A stretch of DNA of 64,000 nucleotides, taken from the NCBI GenBank assembly GCA_047495785.1, contig JBLDXI010000036.1, positions 186,001 to 250,000 of the forward strand, read 5' to 3'. This DNA is from Lepidodermella squamata (lineage: Eukaryota > Gastrotricha). Position numbers and translations under genes: made by a program. Under the pieces are notes generated by a model that saw only the letters and a list, made by a program, of their open reading frames with translations, searched no databases and was not told the DNA's origin. Every line of letters begins with the position of its first letter. Within the stretch, counting starts at the first letter, position 1. Below are positions 11,878-22,106 of the stretch, in pieces.

Positions 11878-13753
11878 ATGCCGAATTTGAACGCGACGGC
11901 TTCAATGAAGAATTTCACGCCTCGAAATGCGGCCATGGCGCCTATTCCGACTAAAACTTCGTTTGGAACTTCGAGTGGCAAAGCTACCCCACGCGAGCCA
12001 GGCAAAAATCCGAACGATTACATCGAAGAAGGTAGGAAAAATGATGGAAAAAATTCACGCATCTTTTAATCATTGAAATTTGATAATCTTTGAAAAATTT
12101 TATGATCCCAGGAAGCTATTGAATTGAAAAAGGAAATTTCTCATGCTAAGCTTTTGCCAGAATTCTCAAAACTTCAGGAATCAGAGCTTTCAAAAATGTA
12201 TTGCTAAATTTAGAAAAACAATTGAAAACTCTGGCAATGCAATAAGGTCCAAAGAGGCATGATCGAAGCCTTTAAAAAAGTAAAGAAAAAGCATGATTGA
12301 TCGGAACAATCGTAGATTCAAGCTAAGAAGATTTATTTCGATTATTCATCATTTTCATTCCCGAGAATTTGATTAGATTCCAAAGTTTCAATTTTCCAAG
12401 AATTAGGTAAATTAGTTGAAAAATTTTTTAGAATCGGAATTTAAAAATTGAAAATTTCTTAATTGTTTCTCAATTTTTAGCATTTTCACCAAATTTAAAT
12501 AATTTCGAAATTTCTCGTATTTTCAATTTTCAGATTTTTTGAATGGCAATTCGAACTTGAAATTGGGTTAAAAATTACGTGGATTATTTAATTGAATTAT
12601 TCTCCATTCAAACTTTGTCAATAATTTATGAATTTTTAACTCAGAAAAATGGTTATTCGAAATAATTTTTCTGTCATTTTTCCACATTTTTCCACAGCCA
12701 AACAAGTCGTAGCTCTGTTGTACAGTGCTTCTCGAGGCGACGTAGCTGCTATGCGTGAATTTCGCAAGAAAGGCTACGACATGGCTAAGGCGGACTATGA
12801 CGGGCGCAGTTCGCTGCACCTAGCCGCGGCCGAGGGCCACTTGAATGTCATTCAGTACCTGGTTGAAGAGTGCGGCCTCAATGCGTTCCCACGTGATCGG
12901 TGGAACTTCACGCCGTTGGACGATGCGACGAAGTTCGACCGGGCTGATGTGATCACTTACTTGAAGGACAAGGCTAGCAACTACGGCACGGCTCAGGTCA
13001 CGGAAGGTGAGTTATAAAAAATTTCAACTAAAGCAAAAAACTTGTTGATTTTTCAATCTGCCTATCTTTTTCATCCGGATTTTGAAAGAAATCCAACTTT
13101 CACAGGGATTTTACTGAATTTTTCCATTATTTTCAGAAAATTATAAAAATAAAATTCGAGTTGAAATTTCTAATTCATCCAGAGGACAATGAAAATCTTC
13201 CTAAGAAAACTGTTGCAAAATTTAAAAATTTGAAAATTTTCAAAAAATTGTATGCATCATTATTCCATAGTTTTTCAATTATTCTTGGAACTTGAGAATT
13301 TTTTTAAATTTCAACAATTTTTAGAAATTTTCCAAAAAATTTTAAAAAATTATTTCCGTTTTTTATTTCCTATGAATGTGTTTTTTGTATTTTTCTTCTC
13401 GTTTTTTATATCAATTTTTCGATTTATTTTGAAATTTATCCAATATTTCAGAAATGCAAGTGGTTGCTTTGCTGTTCGCAGCCTCACGCGGCGACACGGC
13501 CGCAGTTCGCCACTTCAAGACCATCGGCTACGACCTTAACAAGGCCGACTACGACGGGCGGACCGCCCTTCACCTTGCAGCGGCCGAGGGCCATCTCGAG
13601 ACCGTGCGCTACCTGTTCGAGGACGGTCGCGTTAACCTGGCAGCCCGAGACCGTTGGAACTTCACCGCCTTCGACGATGCGATGAAGTTCAACCGCAAGG
13701 ACGTAGCCGCTTATTTGCAGTCGAAATCAATCGAAGGCTACAAGCGCATTTGA
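11878..13753 (+). CDS. Double glutaminase-type ankyrin protein without a glutaminase domain
   Basis: Three exons, 11878-12031, 12698-13006 and 13452-13753, joined in phase 1 at both junctions; 254 aa. Exon 1 gives a short Ser/Thr/Pro-rich lead without clear signal peptide. Exons 2 and 3 each encode the same module of about 100 residues: VVALL(Y/F)(S/A)ASRGD, then NKADYDGR-type and LHLAAAEGH motifs, then ARDRWNFT and an acidic D(D/E)A(T/M)KF. This matches the C-terminal ankyrin segment of animal kidney-type glutaminase (compare LHVAAAEGH and KDRWNNTP there). Normally that segment occurs once, after the catalytic domain. Here it is duplicated and stands alone. AATAAA lies at 13823-13828. The 3' end faces protease gene A tail to tail. 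A scaffold or binding role is inference. Confidence 0.75.
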
Positions 13754-13822
13754 TGCACATTTATTTCCAAACAAAGAAACAAACATTTGCAATTTAAGCA
13801 TAGGTATATACCGTGAAGATGA

Positions 13823-13828
13823 AATAAA
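13823..13828 (+). terminator. Polyadenylation signal of the ankyrin gene
   Basis: AATAAA about 70 bases after the stop codon. The convergent protease gene ends at 13950. Confidence 0.5.
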
Positions 13829-13949
13829 ATATACCCAAAAAGTTCAGTCAAGTGAATTAACGTCATAAGAAACTTATAAAAAGTTTCGCAAGAAAACGAA
13901 GAAGGTAGAAGCAGAAGTTGTCAATTATCAGATTTGTTGTACGATTGGT

Positions 13950-16900
13950 TTAGGGTTGAATGTATCCTTTAATCCAATCCAAGACTCGGCAAATCCTGGC
14001 ATATATTCCAGGCGAATTGGCCACGCCGCATGAGTTGCCATGGGAAACAATGCCTATCTGGCGATAAGGCCCAATACCGTCTCGCCTGCACATCAAAGGC
14101 CCGCCAGAGTCACCAGGGCACGTATCGACTCCGTTAACCTCCGCTCCAGCACACATTTGAGCATCTGATACCCTGTCATAGCCTCCTAAAACTTCGCAGG
14201 ACGCCGCCGAGGAAATGGTCAAATTGACCTTTTTCAAAGTATTTGACATAGATTCTCTTTCTGTCATACCCCACCCTGCGGCTGACACTTGAACACAACT
14301 GTCGACGCGTTGGTTATCTCTCGAGTACGTTCCGTCGCACATTGACGAGTCGGGCAGGCATATCAAGCGAGCGGAACTTGTCAAGACGACCGGTGACTCT
14401 AGCTTAATCAGGGCGACATCGAAGTTGTAGTTATCCGATTTGCTGTAGTTAGGATGGATTATGAAGCTTCTCGTTAGGCGGCGAATATATTGGTTTGTTT
14501 CACTTTCGCTGGAAAAATTAGTTCGGCCTATTTCCGCTATTATCCCTACCAAGCCATTCCTGTTAACGGTCAAGCAATGGGCTGCGGTTAGGAGCCATGA
14601 TCTAGCGATGAGAGAAGCGCCGCAGTACATGGGCTCGCTTTGTCTGGAATACGTGATTTCGAGTCTGGTCATCCACGGGAGTTCCCCAGGTTCAGCGTAA
14701 GCTCCACCCATGATTCGCGCAGTCGCCCCGATTCCGCAAGCGCTGTAGTCAGCTTGAATTACAAGATTATAACTTTAAATGCCAATAGATTAGTACTCAC
14801 CTTGTGCTCTTCCGCATCTCGGCAGCTCGTCGCTCCATTCACCATCCGCCTGACAAGTTGTTTCTGGGCTAGACTGCCTGGTGAAGGCATAGCCTGTGAG
14901 GCATTCAATCACGATGACGCTACCAGTGGGGAGAGAAGTATTCGGCTGAGCAGTTCTTCCACTTCCTGTCAGCTTCAATAAGGAGTTCGGCCTGCTGGGG
15001 ACTATACAAGGCTCGCCGGTTGTCTGGTCGTTGTAAAAAAGGGATTAGAAACTTGATAATTACAGGCCTAATCATAAATCTCATGGCCTGAAACATCTTG
15101 AGTGAAGGAAACTGCACAGATACAAAAAATATGTATATCCGCGCAATTTCCGCTACTTCCGCTACTTGCCGAAAGAACTATCGAAGTGATAACGTTACTT
15201 TCAATTCAAGATTTCTAATTCGGGCACACTTTTGAGTCGAGAAAACGGAGGAATGTTACTTCCTCTAAAAAAGCTACAGAAATGTGGTCCCGAGTCAGCT
15301 AGCCGAGTGGGTTGCCGAGTTTGTTATGACTTTTTTCAGGAGAATTGCATATAGGGGACGCTTCCCCCAGAATGTTTTGAACATTTCAAATTTCTGAAAG
15401 TATAATTTCATGAAAGTAGAAAGTAGAAAACCGTTCCACAAATGAATGAACACGCTGTATTTATGCTTATTTATGATTAAACTTACAAGTTCTCGCTCCT
15501 GTAAGACGCAGGAACCAGGCTGAGACCATGTCAAGTTCGAGAGGCACGATATCTCCGTATTGCCTTGGAGCTGGAAATTTCGAATGCAAGATATATTTCG
15601 CGTAGCTCCGACGCTCGAGAGCCCAGAAGATACGACACCGTTTCGAATCTTTGGTAGTTGGCCGCAAACTTTGAGAAAATTAATTCCTCAAGCAATCGAC
15701 AAGTAACCAAAATTAACCTGACGCTGCGCAGCTACCAGGCAGCGACCAACTACCGTTCGCTTGGCATCGGCTTGTACCCTGACCTACGACACTATAGCCC
15801 TGATTGCAGACCAATGTCATCGTGGACATGAACAAAGTAGACATATTCGAGCTCGTCAAATACCCATTCCTGATGACGGGAACCGAGCTGCAGTCTGGAA
15901 ATGAAGAATCAATTATCAATAGAACATTTATTACTTTTGAAAATTTAGAAAAATTCAGGCAGGTCAGGAGTCATAATCGTTAACAACTAAATCTGTCTGC
16001 ACGTTACGTAAGGAGCTGTTTGTAAATTTGCTTCACTGGCCTAGCCCCTGAGCTGATTAACGTGTTGAAAATCTAACATGCCATTTAGATCTCATCGAGT
16101 TACATCGATAAAGAGGTCAACCGCCACATAAAACATGAATGTTAATGATTGGAGAATTTCGTTATTTTTGAACTTACTAATACGGCTACATCTTCCATTG
16201 ATCGCCGGGCGAAAAGGGGGTAAGCAGGTGGCGAAATTGATTGAGGCGGAGTAGTTATAGCCGGCGTTGCATTTGACGATAACGGCCTCTCCTTTTGCCA
16301 CTGCAGTTCTTGGCCTTAAAACTTCGCCGGTATCAACCAATGTATTCGCATCCACTCGGCTGACATAACCTGCTTGAACGTCAGGTACGTAACACGACTG
16401 ATCAGGTCCGGCAACGGTGTTTTCAGTGATCCAATCTAGAACCTTGCACACTCTGCTGTAGATGCCGGGAGTTCCGAGGCATGAAGCTTCACCGTTTGAC
16501 AATATGCCGAACAGATAAGTCCTACTTGAAATCGAACACATAATTGGACCCCCAAAATCTCTGAAGCAAATGCTGCTCCTATTTGCAGCCGATAAACACA
16601 TCTGCGAGTCGGTGATAGTGACCGATTCCAAGCGGCTGAGGAGATACTCCTTCGAGCAATTTTGGTACGACCGAACCAGAAGATTTTGCTTCCTCGGGAT
16701 CCCCGATAGTATACCTGGGACAAAAATAAACACGTAGAATGTTTCACTATTAAAAAAGTATACGGCAAACTAATTTTTAAACAATAATACCCAACAGTTT
16801 CCTTCGGCAAACCTTCACACCAATATGATATCGCTAGCTTCGTGGATAGAGGGCCGCTTCTAGTATTTATGAGCAGAAAATCAAAATTTTCAAAAGAGGT

Positions 16901-19341
16901 ACCTGCCGCTTTTTTAATTTTTGAAAATTATTAAAATTATAATGGGCGGATAGGGCGTTAGGTGGCATAAAAAGTGGTCGCGTGCCGCCCTTTTTGCAAT
17001 AACAGCTCGAATAAATTCACTATAGAAAGATCGTTAGTTTCCTATCTGTTACAGTGTTGTCTATGGCTGGAATAATAACGCATTTTAATATTTTTAATTT
17101 CACCGCCAAAGAGACATGTTTTCGGTTGCACGTAAATTTACTTATCGTGCCAAAGCAACTACCTGCTTTCGCAATGCGCGCTTTAAGTTCCTCGCCGATT
17201 TTGCCATCATCAGTTATAATGCTACATAGATACTTGAACGTGCTTACTTTTCCTGAGATGGACATGCTTACGTGCTTACATGCAGAGATGATTGCAGAGA
17301 ATCAAATATAAATGAAATGAGGCTAATAATAATTTTCGTTGTGTGAAAAAGCCAGGAATATCCGAAGGCTATGACCTTGATTGACTGATTTACAGCTTAA
17401 ATCACGGATCTCCTTCAATCAATAAAAATCAATCATTGTCCCAATTTTCCAGGACTAAATCAATCAAATCAAATCATCGACACCCAAAATCATAATAAAT
17501 CGCGAAACATCGGGATTTCCTGTAAGCTGTAAATCAAATCAAACCAAATCCAAAGCTCTGGGGTGTGTTTTTTCAGTCCGGTCTGAAAAAGTTCAGTTGG
17601 TCGACTATTTTTCGAACGGTCTGAAAGCGCCATGTGCTGCGCGTGCAGTGAAAAGGGTGGAGACCGAGAAGACCGTGTTTCCAACATGTCAAGTGAAAGG
17701 GGGTGGCTAATTCAAATATAATTAGCTCGGAAATAACCACTAATTGCCACAAATAAGTTCAAAAGAGCACGGACGTGGTCCGTGGTCATATCATATCAGA
17801 AACGTTCCCTTTCAATGTTCAATGTGAGGTATTTTCAGGTTTTTCACTTGAATTTTACTCAGATATCGTATGAACTTCACTTGATATGTTGGCAACACGG
17901 TCTTCTCAGCCTTCACCCTTTTCACTGCACGCGCAGCACATGGCGCTTTCAGACCGTTCGAAAAAAAGTCGAACCAACTGCACTTTTTCAGACCGGACTA
18001 AAAAAACCTTAGATAATAGTAAAGATCGGACGCTTACGATCCTCCTATAGTGTCAAATTTTAGGGTTGAAAGGTCACCATGTGCACAGCCACATTTTTTG
18101 TGCTTTTTATTTGAGGCATGTGCGCCTAGCTTAACGCATGTAAAATCGACTCATTTTGAAAAATGTCATTTTTTTTAATTTTTTGATAATTTTTATTCTA
18201 TTAGTACAACTTTTAGCGCTTTTTCAAACGAGACCAGGCTCGTCTTCCCAGGACCTTTACAAGGTCACCTAGATATTCGCAAAGTAGCTCACAAATTCAC
18301 GAAAATCGAAATTTGTCGATCTTTTCTGGGCGGTTAGCTCTACAATAACTAATCATGAAAATTAAAAAAAATGGTTTTATTCTTGTTGTTCTCTGAGCTT
18401 TCCAAATACAGATTATTTTTCGAACGAGGTAGGGCCCTCTCTTAGCTGGTTGACTCCTTTTGCTAAATATGTCTTCGAAAAATAACCAAAATTAACTCTG
18501 GACTGTTTCAAAATATTCCACCTGAGGGAAACATCCTGAAATTCTTGATATCAGATTGGTAGGAAGATTCGCCGCAGGAAATTGTTGAGTTTTAAGTTAA
18601 AAAAAACATAACGTTAGAATTATTTTAATACCTCGAAGATAAAACATCGAAGCTACATCCACAGCGAAACCACCCCAGCCAGCTGCAATCCCTGACTCGC
18701 AACCGTCGATTGAATTCGCTGTTATCGCGTTGTTGCGGCACATTGCGTTCGCATCTGGCAAACAAATTGGCTTGATATTTTGCGAGAATCTCGGTACAGA
18801 GCGTGTCAGTTGTAATAGAGCAAAATCAAATTCGTAGAATTTCTGACTTCCGTTGAATCTCGGATGAACAAGAGGTGGGAGATGAATCACAGATATGTAC
18901 GAATTTGTCACATTCGGAACGTTGATGTCGTGGTAACCCAGCAAAGCCTTGATCCTGTTCATCAACAGGTGAAAACATTCAGCATCAAACCGGAAAATAA
19001 CGGAAATTTACAAAATTGGAGTCGTTCCGTTTTTCCAAACGCAATGAGCCGCTGTAATCAGCCATTTCTTCGTGATGAGAGAAGCTCCGCAATTTGAAGA
19101 CGACGATTCGGCTCTCCAATATATCTCCAGGAAGACCTTGGACAATTATCCTGTTTTGATTTTATGTGACCAATGTAAATATGCGAACCAGCCAAGGGTA
19201 CTCATTTGGTTCTGCTCCATGAATGAAGGTTGGGCCTCTTGATATCGTCTCAGGAGTCGGTTGTGCAACGCCACACTCAAAATCTTCAGGTTCCTCCCCG
19301 GTTATGAGCCCAAAGAGAGCGATGGCTATAATAAGGCGCAT
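13950..19341 (-). CDS. Secreted trypsin-sushi(x4)-trypsin protein, copy A
   Basis: Minus-strand gene. Best-supported exons: 13950-14752 (second trypsin domain), 14801-15023 (sushi 4), 15487-15668 (sushi 3), 15718-15894 (sushi 2), 16178-16714 (end of first trypsin domain and sushi 1), about 18610-18975, about 19010-19157, and a first exon with ATG at 19339-19341 and signal peptide MRLIIAIALFGLITG. Domain 1 has the His motif (WLITAAHC) and the Asp motif (FDFALLQL), but the serine motif reads CFRDFGGP in place of CxGDSGGP, so the catalytic Ser is Phe. Domain 2 has a complete triad: WLLTAAHC, NFDVALIKL, CPGDSGGP. Sushi (CCP) modules usually mediate protein binding in complement- and clotting-type proteases. 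Joins between the first three exons are not fully resolved; one phase does not fit my reading. Introns carry a LINE fragment and a foldback repeat. Confidence 0.7.
17020..17265 (-). mobile_element. LINE reverse-transcriptase C-terminal fragment
   Basis: The minus-strand frame contains FKYLCSIITDDGKIGEELKA, then RIAKAGSCFG and VKLKILKCVIIPAID. This resembles the segment following the catalytic core of non-LTR retrotransposon reverse transcriptases (the FKYLGSIIT type). Only about 80 residues remain, inside an intron of protease gene A, so it is a dead remnant. Confidence 0.6.
17305..17395. repeat. Dispersed repeat, second copy at about 54928-55015
   Basis: Begins ATGAAATGAGGCTAATAAT and runs to TGACTGATTT, with a clear match of similar length inside the TIR element at 54073-55142. 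It may be the 3' tail of the neighbouring LINE fragment. Confidence 0.45.
17568..18006. repeat. Foldback (inverted-repeat) element
   Basis: The left arm 17568-17698 and right arm 17876-18006 are inverted copies of about 130 bases around a 177-base centre. Shared words include CAGTCCGGTCTGAAAAAG at the outer end and GCGCCATGTGCTGCGCGTGC inside. Non-coding; it lies in a protease A intron. Confidence 0.7.
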
Positions 19342-19377
19342 TCCCGAGCTAAAGCTTGCAACAAAATAAGATAACAT

Positions 19378-19781
19378 ATATGTATTGTTAAGAATTCGTG
19401 TACAGCTTGCATAAAAACTCTCCGTCTTATAAACTCCTTTGCCCCGTATTCCTCCACGTATTTTTTACTCGTACGATACACACTCGAAAAGATTATACAA
19501 CTTAGTTTTGTGCAGCATCGTTTGCATTGGCAACAATAAAATTGCGGGCTATTCTGTGAGTGAAATTCAATACATCCGGAATGAGTTAGTCAAAATATGA
19601 ATATTCACATTCCTAAGAGCTCGCGTGACTGATGAACGAACATTTCAATTGGACTTTCCAGCATTCTAGCAGAACTTCTGATTATTTAAGACAACAGAAC
19701 AGAGAAAACTGCGTAGAAAAGGACCATTATGGCATTCAAAGAAATCTGAATTATGCAAGAAAACGTAAAATTTGTATCGGT
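19378..19781. other. Upstream region of protease gene A
   Basis: Contains the presumed promoter of protease A. No supportable gene; the 19632-19880 frame overlaps the foldback element and is chance. Confidence 0.4.
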
Positions 19782-20292
19782 AATACTTCAAAAATTAGGG
19801 CCAAGGAACCATACACCGATGCGTTTCGGCTTTTATTGCCATCTTCAGGTTCTAACCAAGAAATTTACAAAATCAATTAAGCTAATTTCAGATGTCAACA
19901 ATCCGTACGGCCTCTCACTTCATTTTTGTTACCAGTTGATGAAGATTATAAAATTGCCGGATTAGTTAAATTTACATCATAAACGTTACTAGAATCATGT
20001 GCACACGCAAATAACCGCTAAATTAGTTTATACTTGCATACTACTTGACTAGAATATTCAAACTTTAACTCGTTGTGATTCTAGTATCATTTATGATGTA
20101 AATTTAACTAATCCGGCAATTTTATAATCTTCATCAACTGGTAACAAAAATGAGGTGAGAGGCCGTACTGATTGTTGACATCTGAAATTAGCTTAATTGA
20201 TTTTGTAAATTTCTTGGTTAGACCCTGAAGATGGCAATAAAAGCCGAAACGCGTCGGTGTTTGGTTCCTCGGCCCGAATTTTTTGAAGTATT
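19782..20292. repeat. Large foldback element, about 217-base arms
   Basis: Left arm 19782-19998 and right arm 20077-20292 are near-perfect inverted copies around a 78-base loop. Outer ends read AATACTTCAAAAA and its complement; inner ends meet near CTAGAATCA. There is no coding content. It directly abuts the TIR element beginning at 20295. Confidence 0.8.
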
Positions 20293-20294
20293 GA

Positions 20295-20890
20295 GGGGTA
20301 TTTTCGAAGCCCTCTTTATCGATAAAGTCGGCTCTATCCCATAAAGTCGGCTTTATCTGCAGACGATAAAGCCGACATTATTGTTAAAGTCAACTTTAAG
20401 GTGTAGCATTTTCGAAGCCGTCTTTTGCTAAAGTCGACTTTATCGCGTAAAGCCATCTTTGCCATGCTATTTCGTAGAAATTAATGAATGACGGTATCAT
20501 AAGTCGCTCATAATTAACCATGACCTACATTTTGCCAGCATTTTTTGTTGTGATAAATCGTAAAAAAACGACGTCGCATGAGAGCTTTTAGGGTCAAATC
20601 ACTCATCTGTGGACAAAATTATGCCGATAAAGCCGACTTTAAGGCGATAAAGACGAGGGTGGTCGTCTTTACCGGTTCTAGTACATACCTATATGCAGGA
20701 TAAAGACGACTTTTCACAAATAAATTCGGCTTTATGTTCGAAAATCACGTTGTGGATAAAACTACCTCTATGTCTATCATATTAACCAGCTGAGATCAGC
20801 TATCTTTAGCTAAAGTCGACTTTAGGAGATAAAGCCGACTTTATTAATAGAGTCGACTTTATCATAAAGACAGCTTCGAAAATAACCCCC
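20295..20890. mobile_element. MITE built from AAAGTCGACTTT-type palindromes
   Basis: About 596 bases. The left end starts GGGGTATTTTCGAAGC and the right end, read on the other strand, starts GGGGGTTATTTTCGAAGC; both continue into TCTTTATxATAAAGTCG, so the inverted termini exceed 60 bases. At least six internal copies of a short palindrome (variants of AAAGTCGGCTTTAT and AAAGTCGACTTTAT) fill the element. No open frame. Confidence 0.7.
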
Positions 20891-21290
20891 AAATATCTAC
20901 TATGATATCGCTATACCATCAAAAAATCCGCTTCAAATTTGTATCGGCGAAAATGCTCGAATCACCTCCCAGAAAACTGTACCTAGTCAAATCAATTCAA
21001 CGGTTTGTTGAATATTAAATTATACATTTTAATTGTATATACACTTGACCGAAAGAAATCGACATCTCATGCGAGCAACTGTGACATGTTCAGAAATCTC
21101 ACGTAGATAGCAGATCAATCCTGGCCTTGAAACCGGCAGCTGTCCATAAAATTGCAGAATAGCTATCTATAATATGATGGGCATGAATGCCTCAAATTTT
21201 CGATAATAAGCATCGCTATACCACAACTACTTGCCATTTGGTGAGAGGCAGGAATACTTTGTACCTGCAGGGGTCAAGTTCAACGATAAG
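20891..21290. other. Spacer without recognised gene
   Basis: It holds a 13-base word AAATTTGTATCGG at 20935 that also lies immediately left of the foldback at 19768. Nothing else is supportable. Confidence 0.35.
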
Positions 21291-21297
21291 ATGGGCT

Positions 21298-21372
21298 GGA
21301 AACGGGTCGCAGTTCAAATCAATCGAAGGCAACAAGCGAATTTAACTAAAATTTATTGTCAAAAGAAGAAAC
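21298..21372 (+). pseudogene. Relic of the ankyrin gene 3' end, second block
   Basis: Matches the last codons and 3' UTR of the ankyrin gene (13725-13795): CAAATCAATCGAAGGCAACA here against CGAAATCAATCGAAGGCTAC there, with the following A-rich tail. It marks the left edge of the second copy of the duplicated block. Confidence 0.6.
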
Positions 21373-21748
21373 AAGGAACCATCGCGTACAATTCATGCTT
21401 ATCTATTTTCCATAGAGAAAAAATAAGAAAAAATAGAGCCAAAAATGAGCAGCCATTGCCCACCTCAAATCTTATACCACGCGAAAGAGCAGCTCGCGTT
21501 CTATAGGTATGCAAAATTTGGTAGAAAACGGTTTTAAGAACGCACTTCTATAATAACGGAGATCAATATTTTAGCTTGAGTGCTTACTCTGGTCATTTTT
21601 TTCTCTATGCTATTTTCGTAATAATTCGTGATAAATTAAACCTGAAAAATGTTAGTCAAGTGAATTTACGTCATAATCGAACTTATAAAAGAGGCTCACA
21701 AAAGAAGGATTCAGCTTAAAGTCATCAGATTTATTGTTACGTCAGGTT

Positions 21749-22106
21749 CTAGGATGAATGTGTCCAATCCAAGACTCGGCAAACCCTGGAATTAATTCCT
21801 GGCGAATTGGCCACGCCGCATGAGTTGCCATAGGAAACAATTCCTATCTGTCGATAAGGCCCAATATCGTCTCGCCTGCACATCAAAGGCTCGCCAGAGT
21901 CACCAGTGCAAGTATCGACACCGCTCCAGCACAAATTTGAGCATCTGTTACCCTGTCATAGCCTCCTAAAACTTCGCAAGATGCGGCCGAGGAAATGGTC
22001 AAGTTGACCTTTTTCGAAGTAATTGGCATTGGTTCTCTTCCTGTCGTACCCCATCCAGCTGCTGACACTTGAACGCAACTGACGACGCGTTGGCTATCCC
22101 TCGAGA
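21749..22106 (-). pseudogene. Trypsin domain fragment, copy C
   Basis: Matches the C-terminal half of the second trypsin domain of copies A and B, from VSAAGWG to the C-terminus. It is truncated at the 5' side near 22106, contains a frameshift after QICAG, and the serine motif reads GDSGEP instead of GDSGGP. Not functional. Confidence 0.8.
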
